From Bacteroidota bacterium (lineage in GTDB: Bacteria; Bacteroidota; Bacteroidia; Bacteroidales; Prolixibacteraceae): a stretch of DNA of 64,000 nt. The DNA is taken from the NCBI GenBank assembly GCA_024278975.1, contig JAJRSD010000031.1:62001-126000 (forward strand), given 5' to 3'. The position numbers and the translations under genes are program-made. Of the stretch, positions 27,277 to 36,065 are shown piece by piece (positions within the stretch are counted from its first letter, which is position 1; each line of letters opens with the position of its first letter). The notes under the pieces are model-generated. The model was not told the origin of the DNA. It did no database searches and was given only the letters and a program-made list of their open reading frames with translations.

Positions 27277-28941
27277 ATGAAACAAGTCGAAATATTTTGC
27301 AAAAACACAAATTCAACCCATAATTATCCGTTGGGAACTTCGCTGTTGGAAATAAGTAAAGATTTAAAAATAGAATCCAACAATATTATTTGTGGGGCAA
27401 TTGTAAATAATCAGGTTAAGGAACTTTCGTTTTGTGTGGTAAAATCGAAGCGGATAGAATTTTTTGATGTGTCACACTCCGATGGAGTAAGATTGTACGT
27501 GCGAAGTTTGGTTTTTATAATGTATGCTGCTGTTAAGGCGGTTTTTCCCAATGTTTCGTTACGTGTACAAAATGGAATTTCCAATGGGCTTTTTTGCGAA
27601 CTTCAGTATCTCGACAGGGAAATTACTGAATCGGATATCGGTTCCATAAAACAGCAGATGCAAAAACTGATTCAGCAAAAAATACCCTTTGTAAAAAAAG
27701 ATTTATTAACCGAAAACGCTGTTCAGTTACTTGAGGAACAAGGTTTAAACGAAAAAGCAGAACTATTCGAACAACAAGGAAAACTATATTCTGAACTATA
27801 TTTTTTAAACGAGCTGGGAAACTATTTTTACGGACATTTACTTCCGTCAACGGATTATATCACGAATTTTGGTTTGGTAAAGTATTTCAACGGACTTTTG
27901 TTGCAAATCCCCAAAAGAAAGAATTTTCAGAAGCTTAGAAAAAATGTTGAACATAAAAAGTTATTCGAGATTTATCAGGAGCATAAACACTGGGCAGAGA
28001 TTTTAAATATCTCTACAATTGGCAATCTAAATAGTTTTGTTCTGAACAAAAAGAGCGGGCATGTTCTTAAAATTTCGGAGGCGCTGCACGAAAAGAAAAT
28101 TGCCGAAATTGCCAATAAAATTTCATCGAAAAAAGAAGATGTAAAAGTGGTTTTGGTGGCTGGACCTTCGGCTTCGGGCAAAACAACTTTTAGTAAACGG
28201 CTGGGAGTTCAACTTGCAGTAAATGGTTTGCGCCCTTACCAGATTTCGTTAGACGACTATTTTGTTGATCGCGAGAAAACGCCAAAAGACGAATTTGGGG
28301 AGTACGATTTTGAAGCTCTGGAGGCAATAGACGTTGAGTTTTTTAATCAGCAATTAATTGAGTTGATGGACGGTAAAGAGGTACGATTACCAAAATTCGA
28401 TTTTCATTTGGGAAAACGTACACAAAATGGGAATAATTTGAAACTTCTGCCAGGCGACATTCTGATTGTGGAAGGAATTCACGGGATGAATCCAAATCTG
28501 CTTACAAAAGTTCACGCCGAAAATACTTTTAAAATTTTCATATCGGCACTTACACAAATATCATTCGACGAACATACACATATTTCTGCTGCCGACAACC
28601 GGTTAATTCGTCGAATGATACGCGATTATAAATATCGTGGTTACCCGGCTTTTGAAACTATAAAGCGCTGGCCATCGGTGCGAAGGGGCGAAGAAAAAAA
28701 TATCTTTCCGTTTCAGGAAAATGCTGATGTAATGTTTAATTCGGCAACTTTATACGAGCTGGCTGTATTGAAAAAATATGCCGATCCAATTTTAAAGCAT
28801 GTTCACGAAAACAGAGCAGAATATACAGAAGCAAGTCGGCTGTTAAAATTCTTGTCGTACTTTAATCTTATCGACGATGATGAAATTCCGCCAACTTCAC
28901 TTCTACGCGAATTTTTAGGAGGGAGCAGTTTTGTATATTGA
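27277..28941 (+). CDS. Nucleoside (uridine-type) kinase with N-terminal TGS/ThrRS-like region
   Basis: A 554-aa cytoplasmic protein of the family annotated 'nucleoside kinase' in Bacteroidota. Residues 1-65 resemble a TGS domain, and 66-260 resemble the threonyl-tRNA-synthetase second additional (editing-like) region. Residues 285-500 are the phosphoribulokinase/uridine kinase P-loop domain: VAGPSASGKTTFSKRLG (Walker A, about 290), LDDYFVDREKTPKD and GDILIVEGIHGMNP. Substrates of the family are uridine/cytidine or related nucleosides. It is monocistronic, with a hairpin terminator about 150 nt downstream. Confidence 0.9.
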   Translation: MKQVEIFCKNTNSTHNYPLGTSLLEISKDLKIESNNIICGAIVNNQVKELSFCVVKSKRIEFFDVSHSDGVRLYVRSLVFIMYAAVKAVFPNVSLRVQNGISNGLFCELQYLDREITESDIGSIKQQMQKLIQQKIPFVKKDLLTENAVQLLEEQGLNEKAELFEQQGKLYSELYFLNELGNYFYGHLLPSTDYITNFGLVKYFNGLLLQIPKRKNFQKLRKNVEHKKLFEIYQEHKHWAEILNISTIGNLNSFVLNKKSGHVLKISEALHEKKIAEIANKISSKKEDVKVVLVAGPSASGKTTFSKRLGVQLAVNGLRPYQISLDDYFVDREKTPKDEFGEYDFEALEAIDVEFFNQQLIELMDGKEVRLPKFDFHLGKRTQNGNNLKLLPGDILIVEGIHGMNPNLLTKVHAENTFKIFISALTQISFDEHTHISAADNRLIRRMIRDYKYRGYPAFETIKRWPSVRRGEEKNIFPFQENADVMFNSATLYELAVLKKYADPILKHVHENRAEYTEASRLLKFLSYFNLIDDDEIPPTSLLREFLGGSSFVY

Positions 28942-29094
28942 AATTCAGAGTGTGCTCAATTAATTTTTCAATAACGAGATTTACACACCTATTTGTTAAT
29001 AACAAATAATTAAAAATGTGGCACACATTAATAAATGTTTTATTATTGCACAACCTTATTTTTTATCCTTCAGTTATATCATAAGTGAAGTCAG

Positions 29095-29118
29095 GGGTAG
29101 TAATCAACTACCCTTTTT
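29095..29118 (+). terminator. Terminator-like hairpin
   Basis: Perfect 7-bp stem GGGTAGT / ACTACCC with a 5-nt loop, followed by TTTTTCTTTTTT. It lies about 150 nt after the nucleoside kinase stop. The remainder of the 28942-29295 gap shows only AT-rich sequence and the promoter at 29257. Confidence 0.75.
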
Positions 29119-29256
29119 CTTTTTTCATCAATTTATAAGTCCACACCGGAAAGTAAAAAAAATAGAAATTTAATGCGTCTGCTATCTGTTTTTTATTAAA
29201 TCAGAAGTAAATATTTTGTCAGTTTTTGATACATTTAATTCGCACAGTTTTTTTTG

Positions 29257-29264
29257 TAGATTTG
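29257..29264 (+). promoter_or_regulatory. Promoter -7 element of the DUF5723 gene
   Basis: TAGATTTG followed by CAGCC fits TAnnTTTG and lies 32 nt before the ATG at 29296. There is no good TTTG at the expected -33 distance (only TTTA at 29234). Confidence 0.45.
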
Positions 29265-29295
29265 CAGCCTAAAAATGTAGAAATTCAATTTAAAA

Positions 29296-30737
29296 ATGAA
29301 TATAAAAAGACTCAATATCTTTAATATAATTATTCCCCTTTTTATTCTGAATTTTGCTTTTTTCGGTACGGCATTTTCACAGGCAACCGGCTCGTTGTTT
29401 ATGTTGCAGGAGAATTTCCACTCACAAATATTAAATCCTTCGTACAAACGTACCGATAACGCAATTGTAATTTCTATTGTGGGTTTAGCGGGATCAACTT
29501 TGGGAAATAGCGGTAACTTCGAATTTGCAGATATGCTTGTAAAAGATCAAACAGGTAATACGGGCGTGGATTTTAAACAGTTTTATGATGCTGGAAATAC
29601 GGAAAGTTCTGTTGTCGATTGGTCATCAATTCCGGTAGTATTTGTTGGTATTCCACTTTCTGAAGGAAGACTTAGTATTTATTTTAAAGAACAAATACAG
29701 TCGTCGCTTAACTTCAATACAACAAAACATGAGTTTCCTGATTTTAGAAATATCACGAGTTATAACACTGATAATATAGATTATTCGGGCATGGGTTATC
29801 GTGAGCTGGCAGTTGGTTATGCACGAAATATAAACGAAAATATCAGTATTGGGATTAGAGGGAAAATACTATTTGGAGCTATTTTTATTGATGTCAACAA
29901 CTGGAGTTTTGAAGTTAATACAACTTTAAACGGTGATAGTTTAGAACTAACACATAAAGGAACCGGAAGTCTTGTACTGCCTGTTGACACTAAATTAGAT
30001 AACAACAAAATTGTTAGTTCAATTGAAGGTAAAAATGCAGTAGGAAAATATCTGGGTTCTTTTCATAATCCGGGTTTAGGAATTGACCTTGGCGCAACCT
30101 TTACAATAAATAAAAAAAGTTGGTTATCGGTAGGTACAACCGATTTAGGAGCTATTTGGTTTAGGCATAATACAATGAGAATTGAACAGAATTTCAGTCA
30201 TCAGTTTAACGACCCGGAACTAAATGATTATCCGGAAAGTAGTAATGAAGGCAAATATTTCAATCCGTATAATCTTATTCTTAAAACTAAAGATGAAATC
30301 CCAAAGTTATATCGTCCACAAGTTGACACTACAAGTTTTGTACAAGGATTAGTACCAAAACTTCGCTTCATTACCAGTACGATTATTCTGAAAAATTATC
30401 GTTTGGCGTTACAAATCAATCGGCATTTTACAAGAATAATTTTCTAAATATGCTAACTGTCAGCGGGCTGCAAAACCGGGGTAATTTCTCTATTTTCGAG
30501 AGTGTAAATTTATACGGATTAAAAACAATTACAGTTGGTGCAGGCGTTCAATACGAGGGCAGGTTTGGACAAATATTTGCTGCTGCCGACAATCTTTTTG
30601 CTGTTATTCAACCAACAAAAAACGAATCGTTTTCCTTTTCTGTAGGAATTAGTATGTTAATAAATAAAACTGCCGAAAAGAAAATTACCAGCGGTAAATT
30701 TTCGCCTCACTTTCCTTTTTATGAAAATAGAAAGTAA
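29296..30737 (+). pseudogene. DUF5723-type outer-membrane protein, interrupted by a 1-nt frameshift
   Basis: The gene encodes a signal-peptide beta-barrel-like protein (LNPSYKRTDNAIVIS, YARNINENISIGIRGK, LGIDLGATFTI) of the DUF5723 kind found next to T9SS-dependent proteins. The first frame ends at 30447. Reading the minus-one frame from about 30360 continues it naturally (SLHYQYDYSEKLSFGV, then NMLTVSGLQNRGNFSIFES) to 30737. The break is at CCAAAACTT (30355-30363), where one base appears to be lost; corrected length is about 480 aa. Both parts are otherwise undamaged, so the shift is either recent or a sequence error. The role of DUF5723 proteins is unknown. Confidence 0.82.
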
Positions 30738-30835
30738 ATTTTTACTTTTAGAAAATTGAAAGATTCTTAAAATATTTCTCGTTTTATATTCACTTTTTAT
30801 ATCTTGTCGAATCAAAATCAGTTAAATAAATTAAT

Positions 30836-31171
30836 ATGTCAGTACTTCAGTTCGATAAAATTCCTTACGAAAAAGTAAAAGAGGGATTAGAAAGAAAAAT
30901 TATACACACCGATAATTTAATGACAGTTTTAATCGATTTCAGTAATGGCCCGTGGGAAGAAAAGGAGCCGCCACACTCGCACCCTCACCAGCAAACTTCG
31001 TATGTTGCAGCGGGCGAAATAGTTTTTTATTGCGAGGGAGAGGAAGACCAGCATTTAAAAGCCGGCGATATGTTTGCCGTTCAACCAGATAAAAAACATA
31101 CTATAAAACTGCTAACTAAGAATGTTAGATTAATCGATAGTTTTTATCCTGTACGGGAGGATTTTCTATAA
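30836..31171 (+). CDS. Small cupin-domain protein
   Basis: A 111-aa single-domain cupin. Metal-binding motif 1 is PHSHPHQQTSYVAAGEIVFYCEG (His residues near 43, 45 and 47; Glu near 57), and motif 2 is GDMFAVQPDKKHTI (His near 87). It is cytoplasmic, with no signal peptide. Such short cupins act in sugar or aromatic metabolism or as binding proteins; nothing nearby identifies a substrate. It stands alone between the DUF5723 and RhuM regions. Confidence 0.85.
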   Translation: MSVLQFDKIPYEKVKEGLERKIIHTDNLMTVLIDFSNGPWEEKEPPHSHPHQQTSYVAAGEIVFYCEGEEDQHLKAGDMFAVQPDKKHTIKLLTKNVRLIDSFYPVREDFL

Positions 31172-31359
31172 CAACTATTTTTATAGAATATGAAAATTCG
31201 TATTATTATCAGAAATAAAATTTTGATGGAATTATTTGGAAGTTGGGAATTAGATACACCCTGAATTCAGTGGGATAATAGAAACTTGTAAGCGCTTGTG
31301 ATTGAAAGTGGAGATAGGGTTTTCTTACAGAGACTATTTAAAATTAAAACGATAAATTA

Positions 31360-31443
31360 ATGGCATTAAATTGGAATGAAATTATTCAAGGATTGCTTAA
31401 ACTATTAGTGTTAATAATTAAATCAGCTAAAAACAAGAAATAG
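31360..31443 (+). CDS. Very small hydrophobic/basic peptide ORF before rhuM
   Basis: A 27-codon ORF whose stop is 1 nt before the rhuM ATG (TAG-T-ATG). The peptide begins MALNWNEIIQG, has a hydrophobic core LLKLLVLIIK and a lysine-rich tail, like a single membrane-active helix. The close spacing suggests co-translation. At this length chance cannot be excluded; the 31172-31359 stretch before it holds no recognisable feature. Confidence 0.35.
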   Translation: MALNWNEIIQGLLKLLVLIIKSAKNKK

Positions 31444-31444
31444 T

Positions 31445-32476
31445 ATGAATAATTCTCAATTCATAATATATCAGACAGAAAGCGGAGAAACAAAACTTGA
31501 TGTTCGTTTTGAAGATGAAACAGTTTGGCTTACACAAATGCAATTATGCGAACTTTTCGATAAATCAAAAGCAACTGTAAGCGAACATATTAAGCATATT
31601 TTTGAAGAAGAAGAATTACAAGAAAATATGGTTGTTCGGAAATTCCGAACAACCACTCAACACGGTGCTATTGTTGGAAAGACACAATCGAGAGAAGTTA
31701 AATTATATAATCTCGATGTAATTATTTCGGTTGGTTATCGTGTAAAATCAAAGCAAGGTACGCAGTTTAGAATTTGGGCAACACAGCGATTAAAAGAATA
31801 CATAATCAAAGGTTTTGTTTTAAATGATGATAGATTTAAAACAGGCAATTCGATGAATTATTTTAACGAACTGCAAGAACGTATTCGTGAAATACGTATT
31901 TCAGAACGTTTTTTCTATCAGAAAATTAAAGATATTTATGCTACGAGTATCGATTACGACCCAAAAGATGAAAATACCTTGATATTCTTTAAAATTGTTC
32001 AAAATAAATTGCTTTGGGCGATTAGTGAGCAAACAGCAGCAGAATTGGTTTTTCGTAGAGTTGATGCAAGTTTGCCACTTTTAGGAATGCAATCTTACGA
32101 CAAAGAGAATAGCTCAAAAATAAAAAAAAACGAAATAAGTATTGCTAAAAACTATTTACAAAAAAACGAAATAAAATTACTTGGGCTAATTGTAGAACAA
32201 TATCTTGCATTTGCCGAATCAATGGCACTCGAAAATACGCCAATGTATATGAAAGATTGGATTTCACGTTTAGATGTTATTGTGCAACTTAACGGAAAAG
32301 AACTTTTAACCCACGCAGGAAAAATAAGTCATCAAATGGCATTAGAAAAATCAAACGCAGAATATACAAAGTTTAAAGAAACTCAGAAACAGATTGAAAA
32401 AGAAAATAGCTTGAAAGAAATAGAACAAGACATTAGTAAATTGTCGAAAAAACTTAAAAAAGGAGACAATGAATAG
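31445..32476 (+). CDS. RhuM-family protein
   Basis: A 343-aa protein of the RhuM (virulence protein RhuM/YadA-island) family. The N-terminal winged-helix-like region contains VWLTQMQLCELFDKSKATVSEHIKHIF, then SREVKLYNLDVIISVGYRVKSKQGTQFRIWATQRLKEYI (residues about 85-120), the family hallmark. The C-terminal half is helical and Lys/Glu-rich. RhuM genes occur in variable islands and near restriction or toxin modules; the molecular role is not established. Here it stands with a tiny upstream ORF between metabolic genes, which suggests an acquired accessory gene. Confidence 0.9.
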   Translation: MNNSQFIIYQTESGETKLDVRFEDETVWLTQMQLCELFDKSKATVSEHIKHIFEEEELQENMVVRKFRTTTQHGAIVGKTQSREVKLYNLDVIISVGYRVKSKQGTQFRIWATQRLKEYIIKGFVLNDDRFKTGNSMNYFNELQERIREIRISERFFYQKIKDIYATSIDYDPKDENTLIFFKIVQNKLLWAISEQTAAELVFRRVDASLPLLGMQSYDKENSSKIKKNEISIAKNYLQKNEIKLLGLIVEQYLAFAESMALENTPMYMKDWISRLDVIVQLNGKELLTHAGKISHQMALEKSNAEYTKFKETQKQIEKENSLKEIEQDISKLSKKLKKGDNE

Positions 32477-32626
32477 CCATCGCAAAAGCCATACACATTT
32501 GCAATTACTCACAGAGTATTTATTGTTTAAGATGCTTGTGAATGTTCAACATTTCGCAAAATCTGTTCTATTTAAATTTGCAGATAATCATAAAAACAAA
32601 AAAGAAAACTAATTAAACCAATAATA

Positions 32627-33985
32627 ATGAAAAAAGTAACACGACGAAATTTTATCAGCAAGACAACAACCGGAGTTGCAGGAGCAATATTAGTTCCTAC
32701 AATTTTACAGTCGTGCGATTATGGGAAAAGTCCAAGCGATAGACTTTTGGTAGCACATATTGGAGTTGGTTCGCGTGGACAGGAGGAGCTAAAAAACTAT
32801 TTTACACCACTCGAAACCATATATTCGGTTGCTACCAGCGACCCGTTTAAACAACGTCGCGACGCTTCGGCACACTACATAAATAATGTATATAAAGAGA
32901 AAGGTATAAAAGCCCCAAAATGTAAATCGTATCTTAATTATGAGGAGATTTTAGAACGCGACGATATTGATGCAGTTCATATTACAACACCCGATCACTG
33001 GCATGTTCCGGCAGCAATAAAAGCTGCTCGCGCAGGCAAACATATTATGCTTGCTAAACCACTGGGATTAAGTTACCCGAATTATAAAATACTTGAAAAA
33101 GAGTTGGCAGCAAACGATGTGCGATTTCATTACGGAACTCAGCAACGCTCGATGCGGCACATGCAGTTGGGAGTTGAAATGATAAAAGAGGGATTAATTG
33201 GTGAGATTGAGAAAGTGGAAGTTTGGGCACCCGGATATAATCCTGTTAAATCGCCGGTTTGCAACGAAGTTCCGATGCCTGATAATTTTGATTTTGATTT
33301 ATGGACCGGTCCCGCACCACTAAATTCGTACTGTCCGGAGCGCGTTACCAATAATAGTTCGTGGTTTCAGTACGATTACAGTATTGGCTTTTTAGGAGGT
33401 TGGGGAGCACACCCACTCGACATTATGGTTTGGGCACTCAAAGAACAAATGAGTAGAAATTATAGTTGCGAAGGTGGTGGCACATTCTGGAAGCCGGGCG
33501 GAATGTATAACAATATTCGTGGTTGGGATGTAAATTACGAGTATGATTCAGGTATCGAATTACATTTTGTAGATTATGAAACTGCGCTACAAACAAACAT
33601 GGTTGGATATAAAAATATGAAAGAGGGAAACGGAACAACATTCTACGGAACAAAAGGATGGATTTCGTTGAGCAGATCATCAGCACAATCAAATATTCCT
33701 GAATTGGATTCGAAACTAAATAACTTTCCTAAAAATAAAAGTGGAAGAATTAACAGCGAAGAAAATACTATGGGGCAACTATTTGTTGATGTTGTTACCG
33801 GAAAAACTGCCGAAACAAATCCGTTGGACGAGGCAATAATTTCCGACTCAATTAGTCATTTGGCAGATATTGCAATACGTACAAAACGAAAAATTAATTG
33901 GAATTCTGCAAAAGGAGAAGTAGTTGATGATGATGAAGCTAACAAACTATTTATTCGGGAAATGCGAAAACCTTATTCGGTTTAA
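32627..33985 (+). CDS. Twin-arginine-exported Gfo/Idh/MocA-family oxidoreductase
   Basis: A 452-aa periplasmic NAD(P)-dependent oxidoreductase. The twin-arginine signal is VTRRNFISKTT followed by a hydrophobic GVAGAILVPTIL. It is followed by QSC, which could also serve as a lipobox. The Rossmann fold starts HIGVGSRGQEELK, and the family motif usually EKP appears as LAKPLGLS near residue 143. The C-terminal alpha/beta domain carries GFLGGWGAHPLDIMVWAL. Homologues act on glycans and sugars outside the cytoplasm. No partner gene is adjacent. Confidence 0.9.
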   Translation: MKKVTRRNFISKTTTGVAGAILVPTILQSCDYGKSPSDRLLVAHIGVGSRGQEELKNYFTPLETIYSVATSDPFKQRRDASAHYINNVYKEKGIKAPKCKSYLNYEEILERDDIDAVHITTPDHWHVPAAIKAARAGKHIMLAKPLGLSYPNYKILEKELAANDVRFHYGTQQRSMRHMQLGVEMIKEGLIGEIEKVEVWAPGYNPVKSPVCNEVPMPDNFDFDLWTGPAPLNSYCPERVTNNSSWFQYDYSIGFLGGWGAHPLDIMVWALKEQMSRNYSCEGGGTFWKPGGMYNNIRGWDVNYEYDSGIELHFVDYETALQTNMVGYKNMKEGNGTTFYGTKGWISLSRSSAQSNIPELDSKLNNFPKNKSGRINSEENTMGQLFVDVVTGKTAETNPLDEAIISDSISHLADIAIRTKRKINWNSAKGEVVDDDEANKLFIREMRKPYSV

Positions 33986-33998
33986 AAACTGAGTGGAC

Positions 33999-34832
33999 TC
34001 AAAAATTATAAACCAAAGTTAATCCTTTCTGTTTTCCCACCGTAAACGGAAAAATATCGAAATTTCGCAGGTGTTGTTTGTCCCATTTATAAAGATGAGT
34101 GAGATAAACCAACTCGGTTGAAAGAATTCCAATTCCGGCACCGGCAACCACATCCGAAATCCAGTGGGCATTTTTCGCAACCCGCATAACACCAACCGCA
34201 GTTGCACAACTATACGCGCCAACACTGTACCACACGCTTAATTCGCCAAACTCTTTGTGCATAAAATGCGCCATTGCAAAAGCAAACGAAGTGTGCCCCG
34301 ACGGAAACGAACGTGCATCGCCATTTGGACGTTCTTCATCGGCCCATGTTTTTAAACTGTTTACAATTAAATCATTCAACAAAATACTTTTAATGGCAAT
34401 TGCAGTGCTGTTACCAAAATTATTTTTGCCTTTTACACCAAACGCATTCAACGAATAAACTGCCGCGAGCGGTGCAAATTGAATATAATCATCAACATCG
34501 CCGGAATACGCAAATTTACTTTGCACCCAATCCTGAAAGTTCACTTTTGCATCGGTTGAAAAATGTAGTGCAGTACCGGCTGATATTAATAAGGCGGGTG
34601 CGATATATGGTTTTAATCCTCGCTTTTTATCTGCATATCTAAAATTTAACTTGTGGATAGTATCGTTATGAAAACCAAATTTAATATCGGCAAAACAGCT
34701 CTCTTTTACAATTTTTCTATTTGTCGATTTTGCAATATTTGTTGGTTCATCAGCAAAAGAGAAGTTATACTGAAATAGAGTTAGAGTAATAAAAATAAGT
34801 ATGGTTGAAATCCATTTTTGTTTCATCGGCAT
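33999..34832 (-). CDS. PAP2-family membrane phosphatase
   Basis: A 277-aa protein with an N-terminal hydrophobic segment or signal (KWISTILIFITLTLFQYNF) and the three PAP2 motifs: KTWADEERP (motif 1), FPSGHTSFAFA (motif 2) and RVAKNAHWISDVVAG (motif 3, catalytic His). Members dephosphorylate lipid phosphates such as undecaprenyl pyrophosphate or phosphatidic acid. The start may be the second ATG (34826), which gives MKQKW; the difference is two residues. It is convergent with the oxidoreductase (13 nt) and divergent from the AraC regulator. Confidence 0.9.
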   Translation of the reverse strand: MPMKQKWISTILIFITLTLFQYNFSFADEPTNIAKSTNRKIVKESCFADIKFGFHNDTIHKLNFRYADKKRGLKPYIAPALLISAGTALHFSTDAKVNFQDWVQSKFAYSGDVDDYIQFAPLAAVYSLNAFGVKGKNNFGNSTAIAIKSILLNDLIVNSLKTWADEERPNGDARSFPSGHTSFAFAMAHFMHKEFGELSVWYSVGAYSCATAVGVMRVAKNAHWISDVVAGAGIGILSTELVYLTHLYKWDKQHLRNFDIFPFTVGKQKGLTLVYNF

Positions 34833-34861
34833 AAAAATAGGAATTCCCCACTGAAAATCTA

Positions 34862-34869
34862 TATTTTTG
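34862..34869 (+). promoter_or_regulatory. Promoter -7 element of the AraC-family gene
   Basis: TATTTTTG, 20 nt before the ATG at 34890, in the 57-nt divergent gap with the PAP2 gene. No clear -33 TTTG is present. Confidence 0.4.
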
Positions 34870-34889
34870 TTTTTAGAAAATAAACTTTT

Positions 34890-35777
34890 ATGAAATCAAA
34901 ATCAGAACAAATTCCGGTTTACAGCCTTCAAAGTTTTAGCTCGCCGGGCAGGGGCAGTCAGCAATTTCAGGTTGAAGTGTTTGATGCAAACCGCCATTTT
35001 AGCGTAAAGTACCCGCACCGTCACGATTTTTTCGAAGTACTATATTTATCGAAAGGTTCAGGATTTCACGTAATTGATGCAAACAAGTACGAAATTAAAC
35101 CGCCCTGCATATTTTTTATGTCGCCGGGACAGGCACACAAAATAGAATTCTCGGGCGATATTGAAGGGTATATTTTTATTTTTACCGCCGAGTTTTATCT
35201 TATCAATCAAACCAACCAAAACAGGCTGATTGAGTTCCCGTTCTTTTTTACAATCCGCCAGGATAATCCACCGCTATTATTAACTAATAGAAAAGATATT
35301 TCGTTTCTCGAAAGTTTATTTGAAAAGGGAATTACTGAAATAAAAAAAACTGACCCCTACTCCATCGATTTACTTCGATCTATTCTCGACCTTATTTTAA
35401 CATCGAGTTCAATACTTTATAAAAGTGATGAAAACACTATGAATAAAGGCAAGGGACACATTGTAGTAAAAAAGTTTTTTCAACTGGTTGAAGAGAATTA
35501 CCTTAACAATTTGTCGGTAACCGAATATGCCGATAAACTTGCAATTACCGCCAACCATCTTACACAAACAGTAAATCTATTGACGGGGAAAACCTCATCG
35601 CAAATAATAAAATCGAAACAAGTTTTAGAAATTAAACGGCTGCTGGTACATACTAATTTAAGTGTTACCGAAATTGGAATGCGGTTAAATTTTCCGGATC
35701 AGAGTTATTTTGCCAAGTTTTTTAAACGCGAAGTGGGTATTTCTCCTCTGCAATACAGAGCAAAGGCGTTGCAGTAA
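34890..35777 (+). CDS. AraC-family transcriptional regulator
   Basis: A 295-aa regulator. The N-terminal cupin-like sensor domain (residues 25-150) includes KYPHRHDFFEVLYLSKGSG and PGQAHKIEFSG, and the C-terminal double helix-turn-helix (195-290) has VTEYADKLAITANHLTQTV and a second HTH VTEIGMRLNFPDQSYFAKFFKREVGISPLQYR. The effector and targets are unknown. The closest genes are the divergent PAP2 gene and ilvC, 288 nt downstream; no operator-like repeats were found. Confidence 0.93.
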   Translation: MKSKSEQIPVYSLQSFSSPGRGSQQFQVEVFDANRHFSVKYPHRHDFFEVLYLSKGSGFHVIDANKYEIKPPCIFFMSPGQAHKIEFSGDIEGYIFIFTAEFYLINQTNQNRLIEFPFFFTIRQDNPPLLLTNRKDISFLESLFEKGITEIKKTDPYSIDLLRSILDLILTSSSILYKSDENTMNKGKGHIVVKKFFQLVEENYLNNLSVTEYADKLAITANHLTQTVNLLTGKTSSQIIKSKQVLEIKRLLVHTNLSVTEIGMRLNFPDQSYFAKFFKREVGISPLQYRAKALQ

Positions 35778-35941
35778 TCGCGTAAATCAACAATTCAATC
35801 TTAGTCATAATTAATTGATAATTAATTCAATCAAATGTTTATATTTACTTCTCATTTATTAAATCCATGATAATTACCTAAATATCATGTATTTTTACAT
35901 CAGGTTCTTATAATTATTTTGTTGCTTTGCAAATGTTAATT

Positions 35942-36009
35942 CGTCATTCCGAACTTGTTTCGGAATCTATTGTTTTATAATAAGATGCTGAAATAAATTC
36001 AGCATGACG
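35942..36009. repeat. REP-like dispersed repeat, copy 2
   Basis: CGTCATTCCGAACTTGTTTC... then a second hairpin ATGCTGAAATAAATTCAGCAT, with outer ends CGTCAT and ATGACG complementary. It is a better-preserved version of the copy at 15098-15163. It lies 57 nt before the ilvC start and would be transcribed in its leader if the promoter is upstream. Confidence 0.7.
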
Positions 36010-36065
36010 TTCAAATAATTATTTGAGGTTACAAAAAAAGTATTAATCATTAAAAAAATAGAAAA

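Noticed and set aside
28942-29094. Riboswitch or small RNA in the gap before the DUF5723 gene
   Set aside because: Only a terminator hairpin and AT-rich DNA are seen, with no conserved aptamer pattern recognised.
30355-30363. Programmed frameshift in the DUF5723 gene
   Set aside because: The sequence CCA-AAA-CTT does not form an X-XXY-YYZ slippery heptamer in the zero frame, so mutation or sequence error is more likely.
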